64,000 nucleotides of DNA from Dinoroseobacter shibae DFL 12 = DSM 16493 (GTDB lineage: Bacteria; Pseudomonadota; Alphaproteobacteria; Rhodobacterales; Rhodobacteraceae): positions 2,356,001-2,420,000 of the forward strand of contig NC_009952.1 in the NCBI RefSeq assembly GCF_000018145.1, read 5' to 3'. The position numbers and the translations under genes were made by a program. Under the pieces are notes generated by a model. It had not been told where the DNA came from and made no database searches. It saw only the letters and a program-made list of their open reading frames with translations. Positions 16,819 through 25,600 of this stretch are shown here, in pieces. The stretch's first letter is position 1; every line of letters begins with the position of its first letter.

Positions 16819-17421
16819 TCACGGCTGCCACTCCTGCAGCCGCGCGACATAGCGGGCCAGCGTGTCGATTTCGAGGTTGATGCGGTCGCCGACCTTCACG
16901 CCGCCCCATGTGGTCGCAGATTTGGTATGGGGAATGAAATTCACGCCGAATTCCGCCCCATCGACCTCGTTGACGGTCAACGATGTGCCGTCGAGCGCGA
17001 CAGATCCCTTGGGCGCGATGAACCTCGCCAGGGCCTCGGGGGCACGGAAGGTGACGCGCGTGCTTTCGCCCTCCTGCGCCATGGCGGTGATCTCGGCCAC
17101 GCCATCCACATGGCCCGACACGATATGCCCGCCAAGCTCATCCCCGACCTTCAGTGCCCGTTCCAGGTTGACCCGTGCGCCGGGACGCCAGTCGCCGATA
17201 TTGGTCTTGTCGACGCTTTCGGCGCTGATGGTCACGTCGAACCACGGGCTGGTATCGTCCTGCCCCTTGTCGACCACTGTCAGACATACGCCATTGCAGG
17301 CAATGGACGCGCCCAACGCGATCGATCCCGGTGCGTAGCTACATCCGATGCGCGCGTGAAGGTCGCCCGCCTGTTCGAGGGCGCGCACGGTGCCGATATC
17401 GGTGATTATTCCTGTGAACAT
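16819..17421 (-). CDS. ribE: Riboflavin synthase (alpha subunit)
   Basis: Dismutates two lumazine molecules to riboflavin plus the pyrimidine precursor. The 200-residue protein has the two-fold repeat of the family: MFTGIITDIGTV at the start, SIACNGVCLTVV in the first barrel, GHIVSGHVDGVAEI at the junction, and KGSVALDGTSLTVNEVDG in the second barrel. The start ATG 17421 is fixed by the universal MFTGI opening. It heads the ribE-ribBX-ribH-nusB unit and is divergent from kpsS, with a 186-bp gap that must hold both promoters. Confidence 0.97.
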   Translation of the reverse strand: MFTGIITDIGTVRALEQAGDLHARIGCSYAPGSIALGASIACNGVCLTVVDKGQDDTSPWFDVTISAESVDKTNIGDWRPGARVNLERALKVGDELGGHIVSGHVDGVAEITAMAQEGESTRVTFRAPEALARFIAPKGSVALDGTSLTVNEVDGAEFGVNFIPHTKSATTWGGVKVGDRINLEIDTLARYVARLQEWQP

Positions 17422-17607
17422 GTCAGAACCTCCGCCGTCCATGGGGTTGAGCGCACAGCTAGCGGGGCAACCGGGCCACAGCAACCCCTACGCAACGGCG
17501 GAGAATGGACGTTGAGAAATTTACCACTTGGAAACCGTTGTGATCTCTTCATTAATCCAAGAATACCCGTTACCCGGATCGCAGTTGTCTCGAGGCACAG
17601 AAACACC

Positions 17608-18894
17608 ATGACCGGATCGCCCGCGCGGCGCTTTCTTTTCCTGCAAGGTCCCCACGGGCCCTTCTTCACGCAACTCGCCGCGATGCTGACCCGCGCAGGC
17701 GCGAGCTGTTGGCGTGTGGGATTCAATGCCGGGGATGCGCGGTTCTGGAAAGACAAGCCCCGCTACATCCCGTTTACCGGACCGCGCGCCGACTGGCCGC
17801 AGACCTGCGCCCAACTGCTGCGCAGCAAGGCGATCACGGACATCGTGCTCTACGGCGACACCCGGTGGATTCACCGCACGGCAGTGGAAGCCGCCCGGCA
17901 GCATGGTTGCCGCATCCATGTGTTCGAGGAGGGCTATCTGCGCCCCTCCTGGGTCACCTATGAGCGGGGCGGCTCCAACGGGCACTCGCCTCTGATGGAC
18001 ACCACGATTCCTGAAATGACGCAGGCCCTGCGCGGCCATGCGCCCGAGTTGCCGGGTGCCCCGGCGCGCTGGGGCGATATTCGCCAGCACATGTTCTATG
18101 GCGCGGTCTATCACTTTCATGTCCTGTTCCGGAATTCGGACTACACCGCGTTCAAGCCCCACCGCGCCCTGACCGTGCGGCAGGAATTCCTGCTCTACCT
18201 GAAGATGCTGCTGCGTCTGCCACTGACCATGGTGGAACGGGCGCTTGCAACGCGCCGGATCCGGCGAGGTGGGTTCCCCTATCACCTTTTCCTGCTGCAA
18301 CTCGAACATGACAGCGCATTTCAGGCCCACAGCCCGTTCGCATCCATGACCGAGGTGCTCGCCGATGTCATCGGCGCCTTTGCGCGCGCAGCCCCCGCGC
18401 ATCACCACCTCGTCTTCAAGGCGCATCCGCTCGAGGATGGTCGCGCGCCTCTGCCGGCGGTAATCAAGCGCCTGTCCCGCGAGACCGGCATCGCCGATCG
18501 CGTGCATTACGTGAAGGGTGGCAAACTTGCCCGCCTGCTCGACCAGGCGCGCGCAGTTCTGACGGTCAATTCCACGGCTGCACAGCAGGCCTTGTGGCGC
18601 GGCCTGCCGGTCAAGACCCTGGGCCAGGCAGTCTATGCCAAGCCGGAGCTTGTCTCGGCCCAACCCCTGGAGGCGTTTTTTGCGGACCCGATCCCGCCCG
18701 ACATGCGCGCTTATCGCGACTTCCGGCACTACCTGCTGGAAAGCAGCCAAGTGGCCGGAGGGTTCTACTCGGCGACCGGGCGGCAACACCTTCTACGGCA
18801 GGTCACGGACATGGTGTTGTCCGACCAGGACCCCTATGGAGCCCTCAAGATCGGCGCACCACGGCGACGCTTCCCGATACGCGTTGTGAAATAA
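17608..18894 (+). CDS. kpsS: Capsule polysaccharide export/Kdo-linker glycosyltransferase KpsS
   Basis: A 428-residue cytoplasmic protein of the KpsS family, which builds the beta-linked Kdo linker on phosphatidylglycerol for group-2-type capsules. Recognisable features are FLQGPHGPFFTQLA and VGFNAGDARFW at the start, VFEEGYLRPSWVTYE, LQLEHDSAFQAHSPF, and the late donor-binding region LDQARAVLTVNSTAAQQALWRGLPVKTLG. The start ATG 17608 fits the family; an ORF extends upstream without support. A rho-independent hairpin covers its stop codon. It is the first of three plus-strand capsule genes placed between ribE and ribD; no kpsMTE or kpsFU is in the window. Confidence 0.9.
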   Translation: MTGSPARRFLFLQGPHGPFFTQLAAMLTRAGASCWRVGFNAGDARFWKDKPRYIPFTGPRADWPQTCAQLLRSKAITDIVLYGDTRWIHRTAVEAARQHGCRIHVFEEGYLRPSWVTYERGGSNGHSPLMDTTIPEMTQALRGHAPELPGAPARWGDIRQHMFYGAVYHFHVLFRNSDYTAFKPHRALTVRQEFLLYLKMLLRLPLTMVERALATRRIRRGGFPYHLFLLQLEHDSAFQAHSPFASMTEVLADVIGAFARAAPAHHHLVFKAHPLEDGRAPLPAVIKRLSRETGIADRVHYVKGGKLARLLDQARAVLTVNSTAAQQALWRGLPVKTLGQAVYAKPELVSAQPLEAFFADPIPPDMRAYRDFRHYLLESSQVAGGFYSATGRQHLLRQVTDMVLSDQDPYGALKIGAPRRRFPIRVVK

Positions 18895-18904
18895 CAACGC
18901 TTTT
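18881..18904 (+). terminator. Rho-independent terminator overlapping the kpsS stop codon
   Basis: A 7-bp perfect stem GCGTTGT (18881-18887)/ACAACGC (18894-18900) with a 6-base loop is followed by TTTT. The kpsS TAA lies in the loop. A separate promoter for the following lipoprotein gene is therefore expected in 18905-18990. Confidence 0.7.
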
Positions 18905-19006
18905 GTCTCACGGTGCACCTGATTCGGCTTGCTGTCTTCCCAAACGAAGTCCGCTTAACTAGCCTTTGTGAAAAAATTGCGCTTTGCGCCTTGAGGAGCA
19001 GAAAAC

Positions 19007-20164
19007 GTGACATTCGGCAAAACAGCTGTGCTTTCGCGTCTTGCGCGCGTGGCCCTGATCCTGGTCACCACCGGCGCCTTGGCAGCATGTGGCCTGCCCC
19101 GCAGTGGTCCGGTGAAGAACGAACTCTTCGACGCTTCGGTGTCCGAGGCTGGCAACGCCTTCATCGTTCCAGTGACCGACGTGGTGGCGCAACAGACCTT
19201 CTCTCGCCCGGCAACGGGCTTTTCCAGCAGTTTTCTGAGCGCAGGCACAGTGAGCCCGGACGCGATCCGGCCCGGTGACATTCTCGGTCTGACGATCTGG
19301 GAAAACGTGGTTGAGGGGCTACTTGCGCGTGGCGGCGCGGCCGCATCTGTGATCGAACAGGTGCAAGTCGACAGCGCCGGTTTCATCTTCGTGCCCTATG
19401 CTGGCCGGATCATGGCCGCCGGAAACACGCCCGAAGCCTTGCGTGGCATCATCACACGGCAACTGGAAACCCAAACGCCCGACCCGCAAGTCAGCGTCCG
19501 TCGGATTGCCGGGGACGGCGCGACGGTCACGGTCGTTGGCAACGTCAATGGGCAGGGCGTCTACACAATCGAACGACCGACACGAACCCTGTCTTCGATG
19601 ATTGCCCGGGCCGGGGGTGTGAACGCGGAATTCGCCGAATACGACATGATCCTGGTCCGGGTCATCCGCGGAGGCGAAATCGGCACGATCTGGCTGACCG
19701 ATCTCTACCGCGATCCGTCGCTGGATATCGCCCTGCGCGGCGGCGACAAGATCATCATCGAACAGGACCCGCGCAGCTTCATCGCACTGGGTGCGACCCG
19801 TGGCCAGACCCGCGTGAACTTCGATGCCCAGGACCTGACGGCCCTAGAGGCACTCGCCCAGGTCGGCGGTCTGGACCCGAATCTCGCGGACCCAACCGGA
19901 GTGTTCATCCTGCGCGACGAGAGCGAAGACGTCGCCCGCACGGTTCTGGGGCGGCCGGACCTGCAAGGTCCGCAGCGCGTCGTCTACGTGCTCGACCTGA
20001 CACAACCGAACGGGTTCTTCACTGCGGAGGACTTCATGATCAAGGACAGTGACACGGTCTACGTCACCGAAGCGCCAATCGCGCGTTGGAACAAGACTGT
20101 CAGCCTGCTGTTCGGGGCCGTGATCCAGCCAGCAGCGAATATCGAAACCCTGACAGCCAACTGA
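19007..20164 (+). CDS. Outer-membrane polysaccharide export lipoprotein (Wza/KpsD-like, OPX family)
   Basis: A 385-residue lipoprotein: signal peptide with lipobox LAAC (Cys28), then the poly_export domain (IRPGDILGLTIWENV, GFIFVPYAGRIMAAGNTPEALRGII, QTPDPQVSVRRI) and two SLBB-type beta-grasp segments (VTVVGNVNGQGVYTIE..., FIALGATRGQTRVNF...). A C-terminal helix-like end (WNKTVSLLFGAVIQPAANI) could form the outer-membrane ring helix. The start is GTG 19007 with GAGGAG eight bases upstream. It would form the outer-membrane exit channel for the capsule whose linker KpsS and KpsC make. It is followed by a terminator hairpin. Confidence 0.9.
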   Translation: MTFGKTAVLSRLARVALILVTTGALAACGLPRSGPVKNELFDASVSEAGNAFIVPVTDVVAQQTFSRPATGFSSSFLSAGTVSPDAIRPGDILGLTIWENVVEGLLARGGAAASVIEQVQVDSAGFIFVPYAGRIMAAGNTPEALRGIITRQLETQTPDPQVSVRRIAGDGATVTVVGNVNGQGVYTIERPTRTLSSMIARAGGVNAEFAEYDMILVRVIRGGEIGTIWLTDLYRDPSLDIALRGGDKIIIEQDPRSFIALGATRGQTRVNFDAQDLTALEALAQVGGLDPNLADPTGVFILRDESEDVARTVLGRPDLQGPQRVVYVLDLTQPNGFFTAEDFMIKDSDTVYVTEAPIARWNKTVSLLFGAVIQPAANIETLTAN

Positions 20165-20191
20165 TCGCCCTGACCGGCAAGGAAGCATCCG

Positions 20192-20227
20192 AAAAAGGCG
20201 CGCGCGGCATATCGCGGGCGCCTTTTT
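20192..20227 (+). terminator. Rho-independent terminator/attenuator between the export lipoprotein and kpsC
   Basis: AAAAAGGCGC (20192-20201) pairs with GCGCCTTTTT (20218-20227), a 10-bp stem with additional GC pairing inside and a T-tract. The kpsC start codon is only 15 bases further, so kpsC needs read-through or a promoter within the preceding gene. Confidence 0.75.
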
Positions 20228-20241
20228 CCTTGCCGGACGAG

Positions 20242-22218
20242 ATGTGCGTTTCTTCGCTCAGCCACCTGCGGGATCGGGACCTCCGCCGCATTCTCATCCT
20301 TGCGGGCTCGCGATTGACCATGGCCAGACCGGGGACCACACGCCCGCTTGCGCTTTGGGGCAATGGCGGCAAGAGCGCGCGGCGCGGAACCGCTCTTGCC
20401 AGATGCCTCGGCGCGCCTTGCGTCTATCTCGAAGACAGCTTCCTGCGCTCGGTTCTGCCCGGGCGCGCGGGCGCACCGGTCCATGGTCTCACCTTCGACC
20501 GGCAACGCCCGTTTTATGACAGCACCGGTCCCAGCGATCTTGAGGACATGCTCAACACCGCGCCCCTGTCGGACACCGTGCGGGGGAAGGCGATTATAGA
20601 CGCGCTGATCGAAGCCGATCTGAGCAAGTACAACACCCACGATCCGACCCTGCCCGCTCCGGCGGGGCCCTATGTCCTCGTGATCGACCAACTGCGCGGC
20701 GATGCATCGATTGCCGGCGCGGGCGCGGATGCCGCGCGTTTTACCGAGATGCTGGAGGCCGCACGCGCAGACCACCCGGGCAAGCAGATCATCGTGAAGG
20801 GTCACCCGGCAGCGACCGACGCGCGGCCGGGGCATTTTGGCTCCGCATTTTCGGACCCGGTCTCGCCCTGGACCCTGATCCGGGGCGCCGATGCGGTCTA
20901 TACGGTCAGCTCGCAGATGGGGTTCGAGACGATCCTATCCGGCAAGCGGCCGCAGATCTTCGGCACACCTTTCTATGCGGGCTGGGGTCTCAGCGACGAT
21001 CGCGTCCCGGTTCCCCGGCGGAAGCGAACTCTCGATCGCGCGCAACTTGCACTGGCTGTGCTCGGCCTCTACCCGATCTGGTATGACCCCAGCCGCGACC
21101 GACTCTGCACGGTCGAAGAGGTGATGGCGGCCCTTGCAGCCCGCGCCCGCGCCTGGCGGCAGGACCGGGCCGGATATGTCGCCCAGGGCATGCGCCTGTG
21201 GAAACGCGCATCCATGACCGCCTTCCACGGGGACGGACCTGTGCGCTATGTCTCTGGCGAACAAGAGGCACTGGACCTTGCCGACCGCAGCGGTCGCCCG
21301 ATCCTGAGCTGGGCCAGCCGCACGCCACCGGCCATTGTCGATGCGGCGCGCCAGCGCGATATGCCTCTGCTGCGGGTCGAGGATGGCTTCCTGCGCTCCC
21401 GCGGACTGGGCGCGAACCTCGTGCCGCCGCTGTCCCTCGTCCATGACCGGCGCGGCATTTACTATGACCCGACTGTCCCCAGCGATCTGGAGCATCTGAT
21501 TGCGCGCCGTGCCGCAATCGGCAGCACTGCCCGTGGGCGCGTCCTGCTGCACCGGCTGCGGGCCTCCGGACTGAGCAAATACAATCTCGACCTGCCCGGC
21601 TACAGCCCGCCTGACGCGCACCGCCGCTGCATCCTGGTCATCGGACAGGTCCGCGATGATGCCTCCGTGTTGCTCGGACAGAGTGGGGTTATCCCCGACA
21701 TCGAACATTTGCTCTTGGCCGCCCGAACCGCCAATCCCGACGCCCATATCGTCTACAAACCCCACCCGGACGTGGAGGCTGGCCTACGAGACGGGTCGAT
21801 CGAGAGCGAACAGGCCAATGAGATCGCGCGGCGGGTCGACCCGGTATCGGTACTGGCAGCCGCGGCGGAGGTCTGGACCCTGTCATCGCTGATGGGGTTC
21901 GAGGCACTTCTTCGGGGCAAGCCGGTGGTCTGCGCGGGGGTTCCTTTCTATGCGGGCTGGGGTCTAACCCGAGACCTCGCCTCTGCCGATCACCCGGCCT
22001 TCGCGCGGCGAACGGCTCGACCGGATCTGGCCGCACTGGTCGAAGCATGTCTGATCGACTACCCGCGCTATCACGATCCAGTCTCGAACCTGCCCTGCCC
22101 TGTCGAAACCGTACTCGATCGGCTGGAACAGGAAACCGAAGCAGCGCATAAGCCGTCCCTGCGTTTGCTTGCCAAGCTGCAGGGACTTCTCGCGTCGCAA
22201 TCGTGGATCTGGCGTTAG
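20242..22218 (+). CDS. kpsC: Capsule polysaccharide export/Kdo-linker glycosyltransferase KpsC
   Basis: A 658-residue protein with the tandem glycosyltransferase layout of KpsC, two halves repeating the same landmarks: LEDSFLRS / VEDGFLRSRG, SDLEDML / SDLEHLI, DLSKYN / GLSKYN, VYTVSSQMGFET / WTLSSLMGFEA, and FYAGWGLS / FYAGWGLT. Each half adds Kdo of alternating linkage to the capsule lipid anchor. The start ATG 20242 is the first after the terminator hairpin; the open frame upstream overlaps the export lipoprotein in another frame. It ends overlapping the convergent ribD by four bases. Confidence 0.9.
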   Translation: MCVSSLSHLRDRDLRRILILAGSRLTMARPGTTRPLALWGNGGKSARRGTALARCLGAPCVYLEDSFLRSVLPGRAGAPVHGLTFDRQRPFYDSTGPSDLEDMLNTAPLSDTVRGKAIIDALIEADLSKYNTHDPTLPAPAGPYVLVIDQLRGDASIAGAGADAARFTEMLEAARADHPGKQIIVKGHPAATDARPGHFGSAFSDPVSPWTLIRGADAVYTVSSQMGFETILSGKRPQIFGTPFYAGWGLSDDRVPVPRRKRTLDRAQLALAVLGLYPIWYDPSRDRLCTVEEVMAALAARARAWRQDRAGYVAQGMRLWKRASMTAFHGDGPVRYVSGEQEALDLADRSGRPILSWASRTPPAIVDAARQRDMPLLRVEDGFLRSRGLGANLVPPLSLVHDRRGIYYDPTVPSDLEHLIARRAAIGSTARGRVLLHRLRASGLSKYNLDLPGYSPPDAHRRCILVIGQVRDDASVLLGQSGVIPDIEHLLLAARTANPDAHIVYKPHPDVEAGLRDGSIESEQANEIARRVDPVSVLAAAAEVWTLSSLMGFEALLRGKPVVCAGVPFYAGWGLTRDLASADHPAFARRTARPDLAALVEACLIDYPRYHDPVSNLPCPVETVLDRLEQETEAAHKPSLRLLAKLQGLLASQSWIWR

Positions 22219-23312
22219 GTACGGGCCCATTCGGTCAGGACATCGCCGCCTACTTGCCGCACCCCGAGCCGTCTGAAGCGCGGCGCATCTGCCAGCAGGT
22301 TCACCCCAAGATCACCGAGCCCCGGCAACCCGTCCGCCCCGATCACGCAGCCCGCGGAAAAAACGGCGAGCCTGTCAACGCAGCCCGCCCGCAGCAACCC
22401 CGCCGCAAATGCGCCGCCGCCCTCGCAGTAAACGCGCGTCAGACCCCGCTGCGCCAGGGTCCGGAGCAAACTTTCGACAGAGACGCCTTCGGCCTCTGCG
22501 GCCACTTCCACACACTTCAGTCCTGCCGCACGCGCCCGCGCGATCCGCTCCGCGGGCGCCTCGCCACCGTGGCAGAGCCAGACCGGCGCGTCGGCTGTCA
22601 CGCTCTGGGAGAGGCGGGAGGGAATTGGCACGTCCAGATCCCGGCTCGCGACCACCCGCACCGGTTGCCGCACAACGCCGACACCGCGAACCGTCAACGT
22701 GGGATCATCCGTCCGCGCAGTCCCGGCCCCGATCAGCACGGCGTCATGCCGTGCCCGCAGGGCATGACCGTACCGGCGCGCCTCGGCCCCCGTGATCCAT
22801 TGGCTTTCCCCTCGCGCGGTTGCGATGCGGCCGTCGAGCGTCAGCGCCAGTTTCAGGGTCACCATGGGACGGCCAAGGGTTACACGGTTCAGGAAGCCCA
22901 ACTGATCCTCCCTCGCCGCAGCACGCCCGACGCCTTCGGTGACGGCAACGCCGGCGGCGCGCAGGCGGCTATGCCCCTGCCCTGCGACACGTGGATCGGG
23001 ATCTTCCAGCGCCGTGACAACACGCCCCACACCAGCAGCGATCAGCGCATCGCAGCACGGGCCGGTCTGTCCGTGGTGGGCACAGGGTTCGAGGGTCACA
23101 TAGGCCGTCGCACCGCGCGCTGCCGCCCCGGCCTGCGCGAGGGCCACGACCTCCGCATGGGGGCGCCCGCCGGACTGGGTGCGACCGCGCCCGACCACGC
23201 GTCCGTTCGGCGCAACCAGCACACAGCCGACCGCCGGGTTCGGCCAAGACTGGCCGAGACCGCGCCGCCCCAAGGTCAGCGCAACCTGCATCCAGCGCAG
23301 GTCGTCGGACAT
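22215..23312 (-). CDS. ribD: Bifunctional riboflavin deaminase/reductase RibD
   Basis: Carries out pyrimidine deamination (N-terminal) and ribosyl reduction (C-terminal) in riboflavin synthesis. In the 365-residue protein the deaminase zinc motifs are GGRPHAEVVAL and VTLEPCAHHGQTGPCCDAL. The reductase half begins near residue 145 (VTLKLALTLDGRIAT, DAVLIGAGTARTDDPTLTVR, VYCEGGGAFAAGLL). It begins one base after the nrdR stop and is cotranscribed with it. Its usual neighbour ribE is 4.8 kb away on the far side of the capsule genes. Confidence 0.96.
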   Translation of the reverse strand: MSDDLRWMQVALTLGRRGLGQSWPNPAVGCVLVAPNGRVVGRGRTQSGGRPHAEVVALAQAGAAARGATAYVTLEPCAHHGQTGPCCDALIAAGVGRVVTALEDPDPRVAGQGHSRLRAAGVAVTEGVGRAAAREDQLGFLNRVTLGRPMVTLKLALTLDGRIATARGESQWITGAEARRYGHALRARHDAVLIGAGTARTDDPTLTVRGVGVVRQPVRVVASRDLDVPIPSRLSQSVTADAPVWLCHGGEAPAERIARARAAGLKCVEVAAEAEGVSVESLLRTLAQRGLTRVYCEGGGAFAAGLLRAGCVDRLAVFSAGCVIGADGLPGLGDLGVNLLADAPRFRRLGVRQVGGDVLTEWART

Positions 23313-23313
23313 G

Positions 23314-23781
23314 TCAGCTGTCTTTGCCGGTCGGCGGCCGCAACTCGCTCACGAACTTGTCAAAGTCATCCGCCGCCTGGAAATTCTTGTAAACGCTGGC
23401 AAACCGGACGTAACCCACCGTGTCGATCCGGGCGAGTGCTTCCATCACGATCTCGCCGATGGTGGCCGAGGGAATATCGGTCTCGCCCATGCTCTCCAAC
23501 CGCCGGACGATGCCGGAAATCATCTGATCCAGACGATCAGGCTCCACCGGCCGTTTCTGCATGGCGATGCGGATTGAGCGTTCCAGCTTATCGCGGTCGA
23601 AATCCTCGCGTTTGCCGGAAGATTTGATAACCACAAGGTCGCGCAACTGCACCCGTTCATAGGTGGTGAACCGCCCCCCGCAGGCCGGGCAGAACCGGCG
23701 CCGCCGGATCGCGACATGGTCCTCGGCGGGGCGGGAGTCCTTGACCTGCGTGTCTACGTTTCCACAAAATGGGCACCGCAT
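23314..23781 (-). CDS. nrdR: Transcriptional repressor NrdR
   Basis: A 155-residue nucleotide-sensing repressor of ribonucleotide reductase genes. The N-terminal zinc ribbon has Cys3, Cys6, Cys31 and Cys34 (CPFC, CPAC), followed by an ATP-cone domain ([49 protein letters not shown]). The nrdR-ribD pair is a conserved alphaproteobacterial arrangement. The 159-bp region upstream (23782-23940) holds no gene. Confidence 0.97.
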   Translation of the reverse strand: MRCPFCGNVDTQVKDSRPAEDHVAIRRRRFCPACGGRFTTYERVQLRDLVVIKSSGKREDFDRDKLERSIRIAMQKRPVEPDRLDQMISGIVRRLESMGETDIPSATIGEIVMEALARIDTVGYVRFASVYKNFQAADDFDKFVSELRPPTGKDS

Positions 23782-23940
23782 CGGCGTCTTCCCTCCACGT
23801 CCTTATGGCCTGTTGGCGCGTTATCCACAGGCACCATAGGCATATCCCAATCCGTTGGGTAGAGGGCAATTCGACCTGCCGTATCTTGTGTGTAATCTGG
23901 GCGACACAGGCGCGAAAGTGACTTTAATCCCGCGTCCCGG

Positions 23941-24360
23941 TCAGCGCAGGAGCGCCACGATCTGCCGGGTCTGCGGCCGGTCGCGATGCTCGACGACATA
24001 GATCCCCTGCCACGTCCCCAAGGCCATGCGTCCGCCGATCACCGGGATCTGAAGCGATGTGGGCAACAAAGCCGCCTTGATATGGCCCGGCATATCATCA
24101 GGCCCCTCATAGGTGTGGGTGAGATACGCCATGGATGGGTCGGTTGTGGGCGGCACAAGACGTTGAAAAAATTCGGTCAGGTCCGTGCGCACCTCCGGGT
24201 CCGCGTTCTCCTGAATCAGGAGCGAGGCGGAGGTGTGCTGGATATGCAAGGTGAGCAGGCCCTCTGCCACGTCTTGTGCTGCGATCCACGCCGCCACGTC
24301 GCGCGTGATCTCGGTCAGGCCCGGCCCGGAGGTGTCGAAGGTAAAGCACTGATGGGACAT
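23941..24360 (-). CDS. YjbQ family protein (UPF0047)
   Basis: A 139-residue member of the YjbQ/UPF0047 family (some members show weak thiamine-phosphate synthase activity in vivo; the physiological role is unsettled). Family signatures present are LLTLHIQHTSASLLIQENADPEVRTDL, LTHTYEGPDDMPGHIKAALLPTSL (cut here as two blocks) and GTWQGIYVVEHRDRPQTRQI. The conserved His and Glu residues of the putative active site are intact. The start is ATG 24360. Confidence 0.9.
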   Translation of the reverse strand: MSHQCFTFDTSGPGLTEITRDVAAWIAAQDVAEGLLTLHIQHTSASLLIQENADPEVRTDLTEFFQRLVPPTTDPSMAYLTHTYEGPDDMPGHIKAALLPTSLQIPVIGGRMALGTWQGIYVVEHRDRPQTRQIVALLR

Positions 24361-24409
24361 GGTGCTGGTCCAGAAGGGCAAAGGCCAAGCAAAGGGCCGC
24401 AGCGCGGCA

Positions 24410-24871
24410 TCAGTCGTCGCGGCGCCGCTTGTTCGGAGGTTCGCAAAAAGAAAGGCCGGAATTCACGCTGCGATGCTCCCCAGCCTTGCGCGGATTTATC
24501 GTCAGACCCGTCGGCGGCAGGCTGCCGGATGCCGATCTCGGAACGATCCCGAACAGAACGCTTTTCGCACCGGAGCGCGTGGCGCTTGCTCCTTCGGGTC
24601 GTACGATGACGAGCCGATCAGATGGACTGGCGCCCAGAAACCGCTTGGAGAACTCGGCCGCCGCACAAAAATACTTCGGCCCCGACGCGCCCGGCTTGGC
24701 ATACACCTCGACAACGGCCTCCGGCTCTGCGCTTAGGACCACGCCAAACTCGTTAATGGCACGATACGGCGTGTCTGGCGTGTAGCGCTCTGCAAGCTCT
24801 CGCGCACCTGCCGTCGAGACACCGCCCCCGAACAAAATCACCATAATAAAAGCCAGCAAATTGCGGGGCAT
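24410..24871 (-). CDS. Small secreted protein, paralogue of 25127-25567
   Basis: A 153-residue protein starting at ATG 24871 (GGAGGAG seven to eight bases upstream). Signal peptide MPRNLLAFIMVILFGGGVSTAGA, then a globular domain with PGASGPKYFCAAAEFSKRF, SDRLVIVRPEGASA and SVLFGIVPRS, and a second cysteine at LSFCEPP before a basic end (NKRRRDD). The order G-x-x-Y-F-C-A-A-A ... FC is shared with the neighbour at 25127-25567, implying a tandem duplication and a conserved disulfide. No named family is recognised. Confidence 0.75.
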   Translation of the reverse strand: MPRNLLAFIMVILFGGGVSTAGARELAERYTPDTPYRAINEFGVVLSAEPEAVVEVYAKPGASGPKYFCAAAEFSKRFLGASPSDRLVIVRPEGASATRSGAKSVLFGIVPRSASGSLPPTGLTINPRKAGEHRSVNSGLSFCEPPNKRRRDD

Positions 24872-24957
24872 GATTTCTCCTCCTTCGGGCAGATGTGGCG
24901 GTGGTCTGCCGCCCATGTTTGCGACAGCTTACATGCCGCATTTCCGAGCGAAAACCC

Positions 24958-25035
24958 TCAGGGGAGAGTAATACCCGCGGCGGCGAGCACCATGAAGGCG
25001 CCGATCAAACACAGGAGTCTATGGGTCTGGGTCAC
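24958..25035 (-). CDS. Possible 25-residue hydrophobic peptide
   Basis: GTG at 25035 opens a 26-codon frame (VTQTHRLLCLIGAFMVLAAA then GITLP-stop) between the two paralogous envelope-protein genes, with GAGGA about eight bases upstream. The composition is that of a single membrane helix. Support is limited to the ribosome-binding site and hydrophobicity, so it could be chance. Confidence 0.35.
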   Translation of the reverse strand: MTQTHRLLCLIGAFMVLAAAGITLP

Positions 25036-25126
25036 AGGACGTCCTCACATCAGGTGCAACGCAACCTACGCGGCAAGTGCGCAAAAGCCAGTGTGCAACC
25101 CGACGAATGCTCGGCAGCTACGCATT

Positions 25127-25567
25127 TCAGGCGCAAAACTGCCGAGAAACGACTATCGAACGGCTTTCCCCGGTTTGGTCGATACGAGGTGCTGAAATAT
25201 TGGTCGTTTCGGAATCCGCGACTTCCGCAGCAGGGACCAACTCGAACCCCACCGCGCGACGGTTGTCTTGGGTCTGGCTGGGCCCGAGTTCTGCAATCAC
25301 GCGCACGTGGTCCCTGGTTTCAGCCCGCAAGACCGCCTCCGCGTAGCGTGCGGCAGCACAAAAATATCCTCGCCCCATGGCCCCGGGGGTGTCCAGAACC
25401 TCGAACCTGCCAGGGCCATTTCCCAGGGGCACCACCTTGTGCCCGTTGGGCGCCGAGTAAGGGCGCTGTGCACTGACGGAGGGGCTGGGGATACGATCCC
25501 TGACCGTGTAGAGAACCAGCGCCAGAACGGCGATGCCCAAAACGAACAAGATCGTTTTGCCGCTCAT
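25127..25567 (-). CDS. Membrane-anchored small protein, paralogue of 24410-24871
   Basis: A 146-residue protein with an N-terminal membrane segment (ILFVLGIAVLALVLYTV) that lacks an obvious cleavage site, so it is probably anchored. Its globular part PGAMGRGYFCAAARYAEAVL, RDHVRVIAELGPSQT and VGFELVPAA mirrors the secreted neighbour at 24410-24871, and the C-terminal VVSRQFCA supplies the second conserved cysteine. It lies 33 bp downstream of rpoD on the same strand. Function unknown. Confidence 0.78.
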   Translation of the reverse strand: MSGKTILFVLGIAVLALVLYTVRDRIPSPSVSAQRPYSAPNGHKVVPLGNGPGRFEVLDTPGAMGRGYFCAAARYAEAVLRAETRDHVRVIAELGPSQTQDNRRAVGFELVPAAEVADSETTNISAPRIDQTGESRSIVVSRQFCA

Positions 25568-25600
25568 CTCACATGCCTTCCGCCAGCCGCGGCCAAGCCT

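Noticed and set aside
23821-23829. A perfect DnaA box TTATCCACA upstream of nrdR
   Set aside because: A single 9-mer match is expected by chance about once in a window this size, no cluster or AT-rich unwinding region accompanies it, and dnaA/dnaN/hemE-type origin neighbours are absent.
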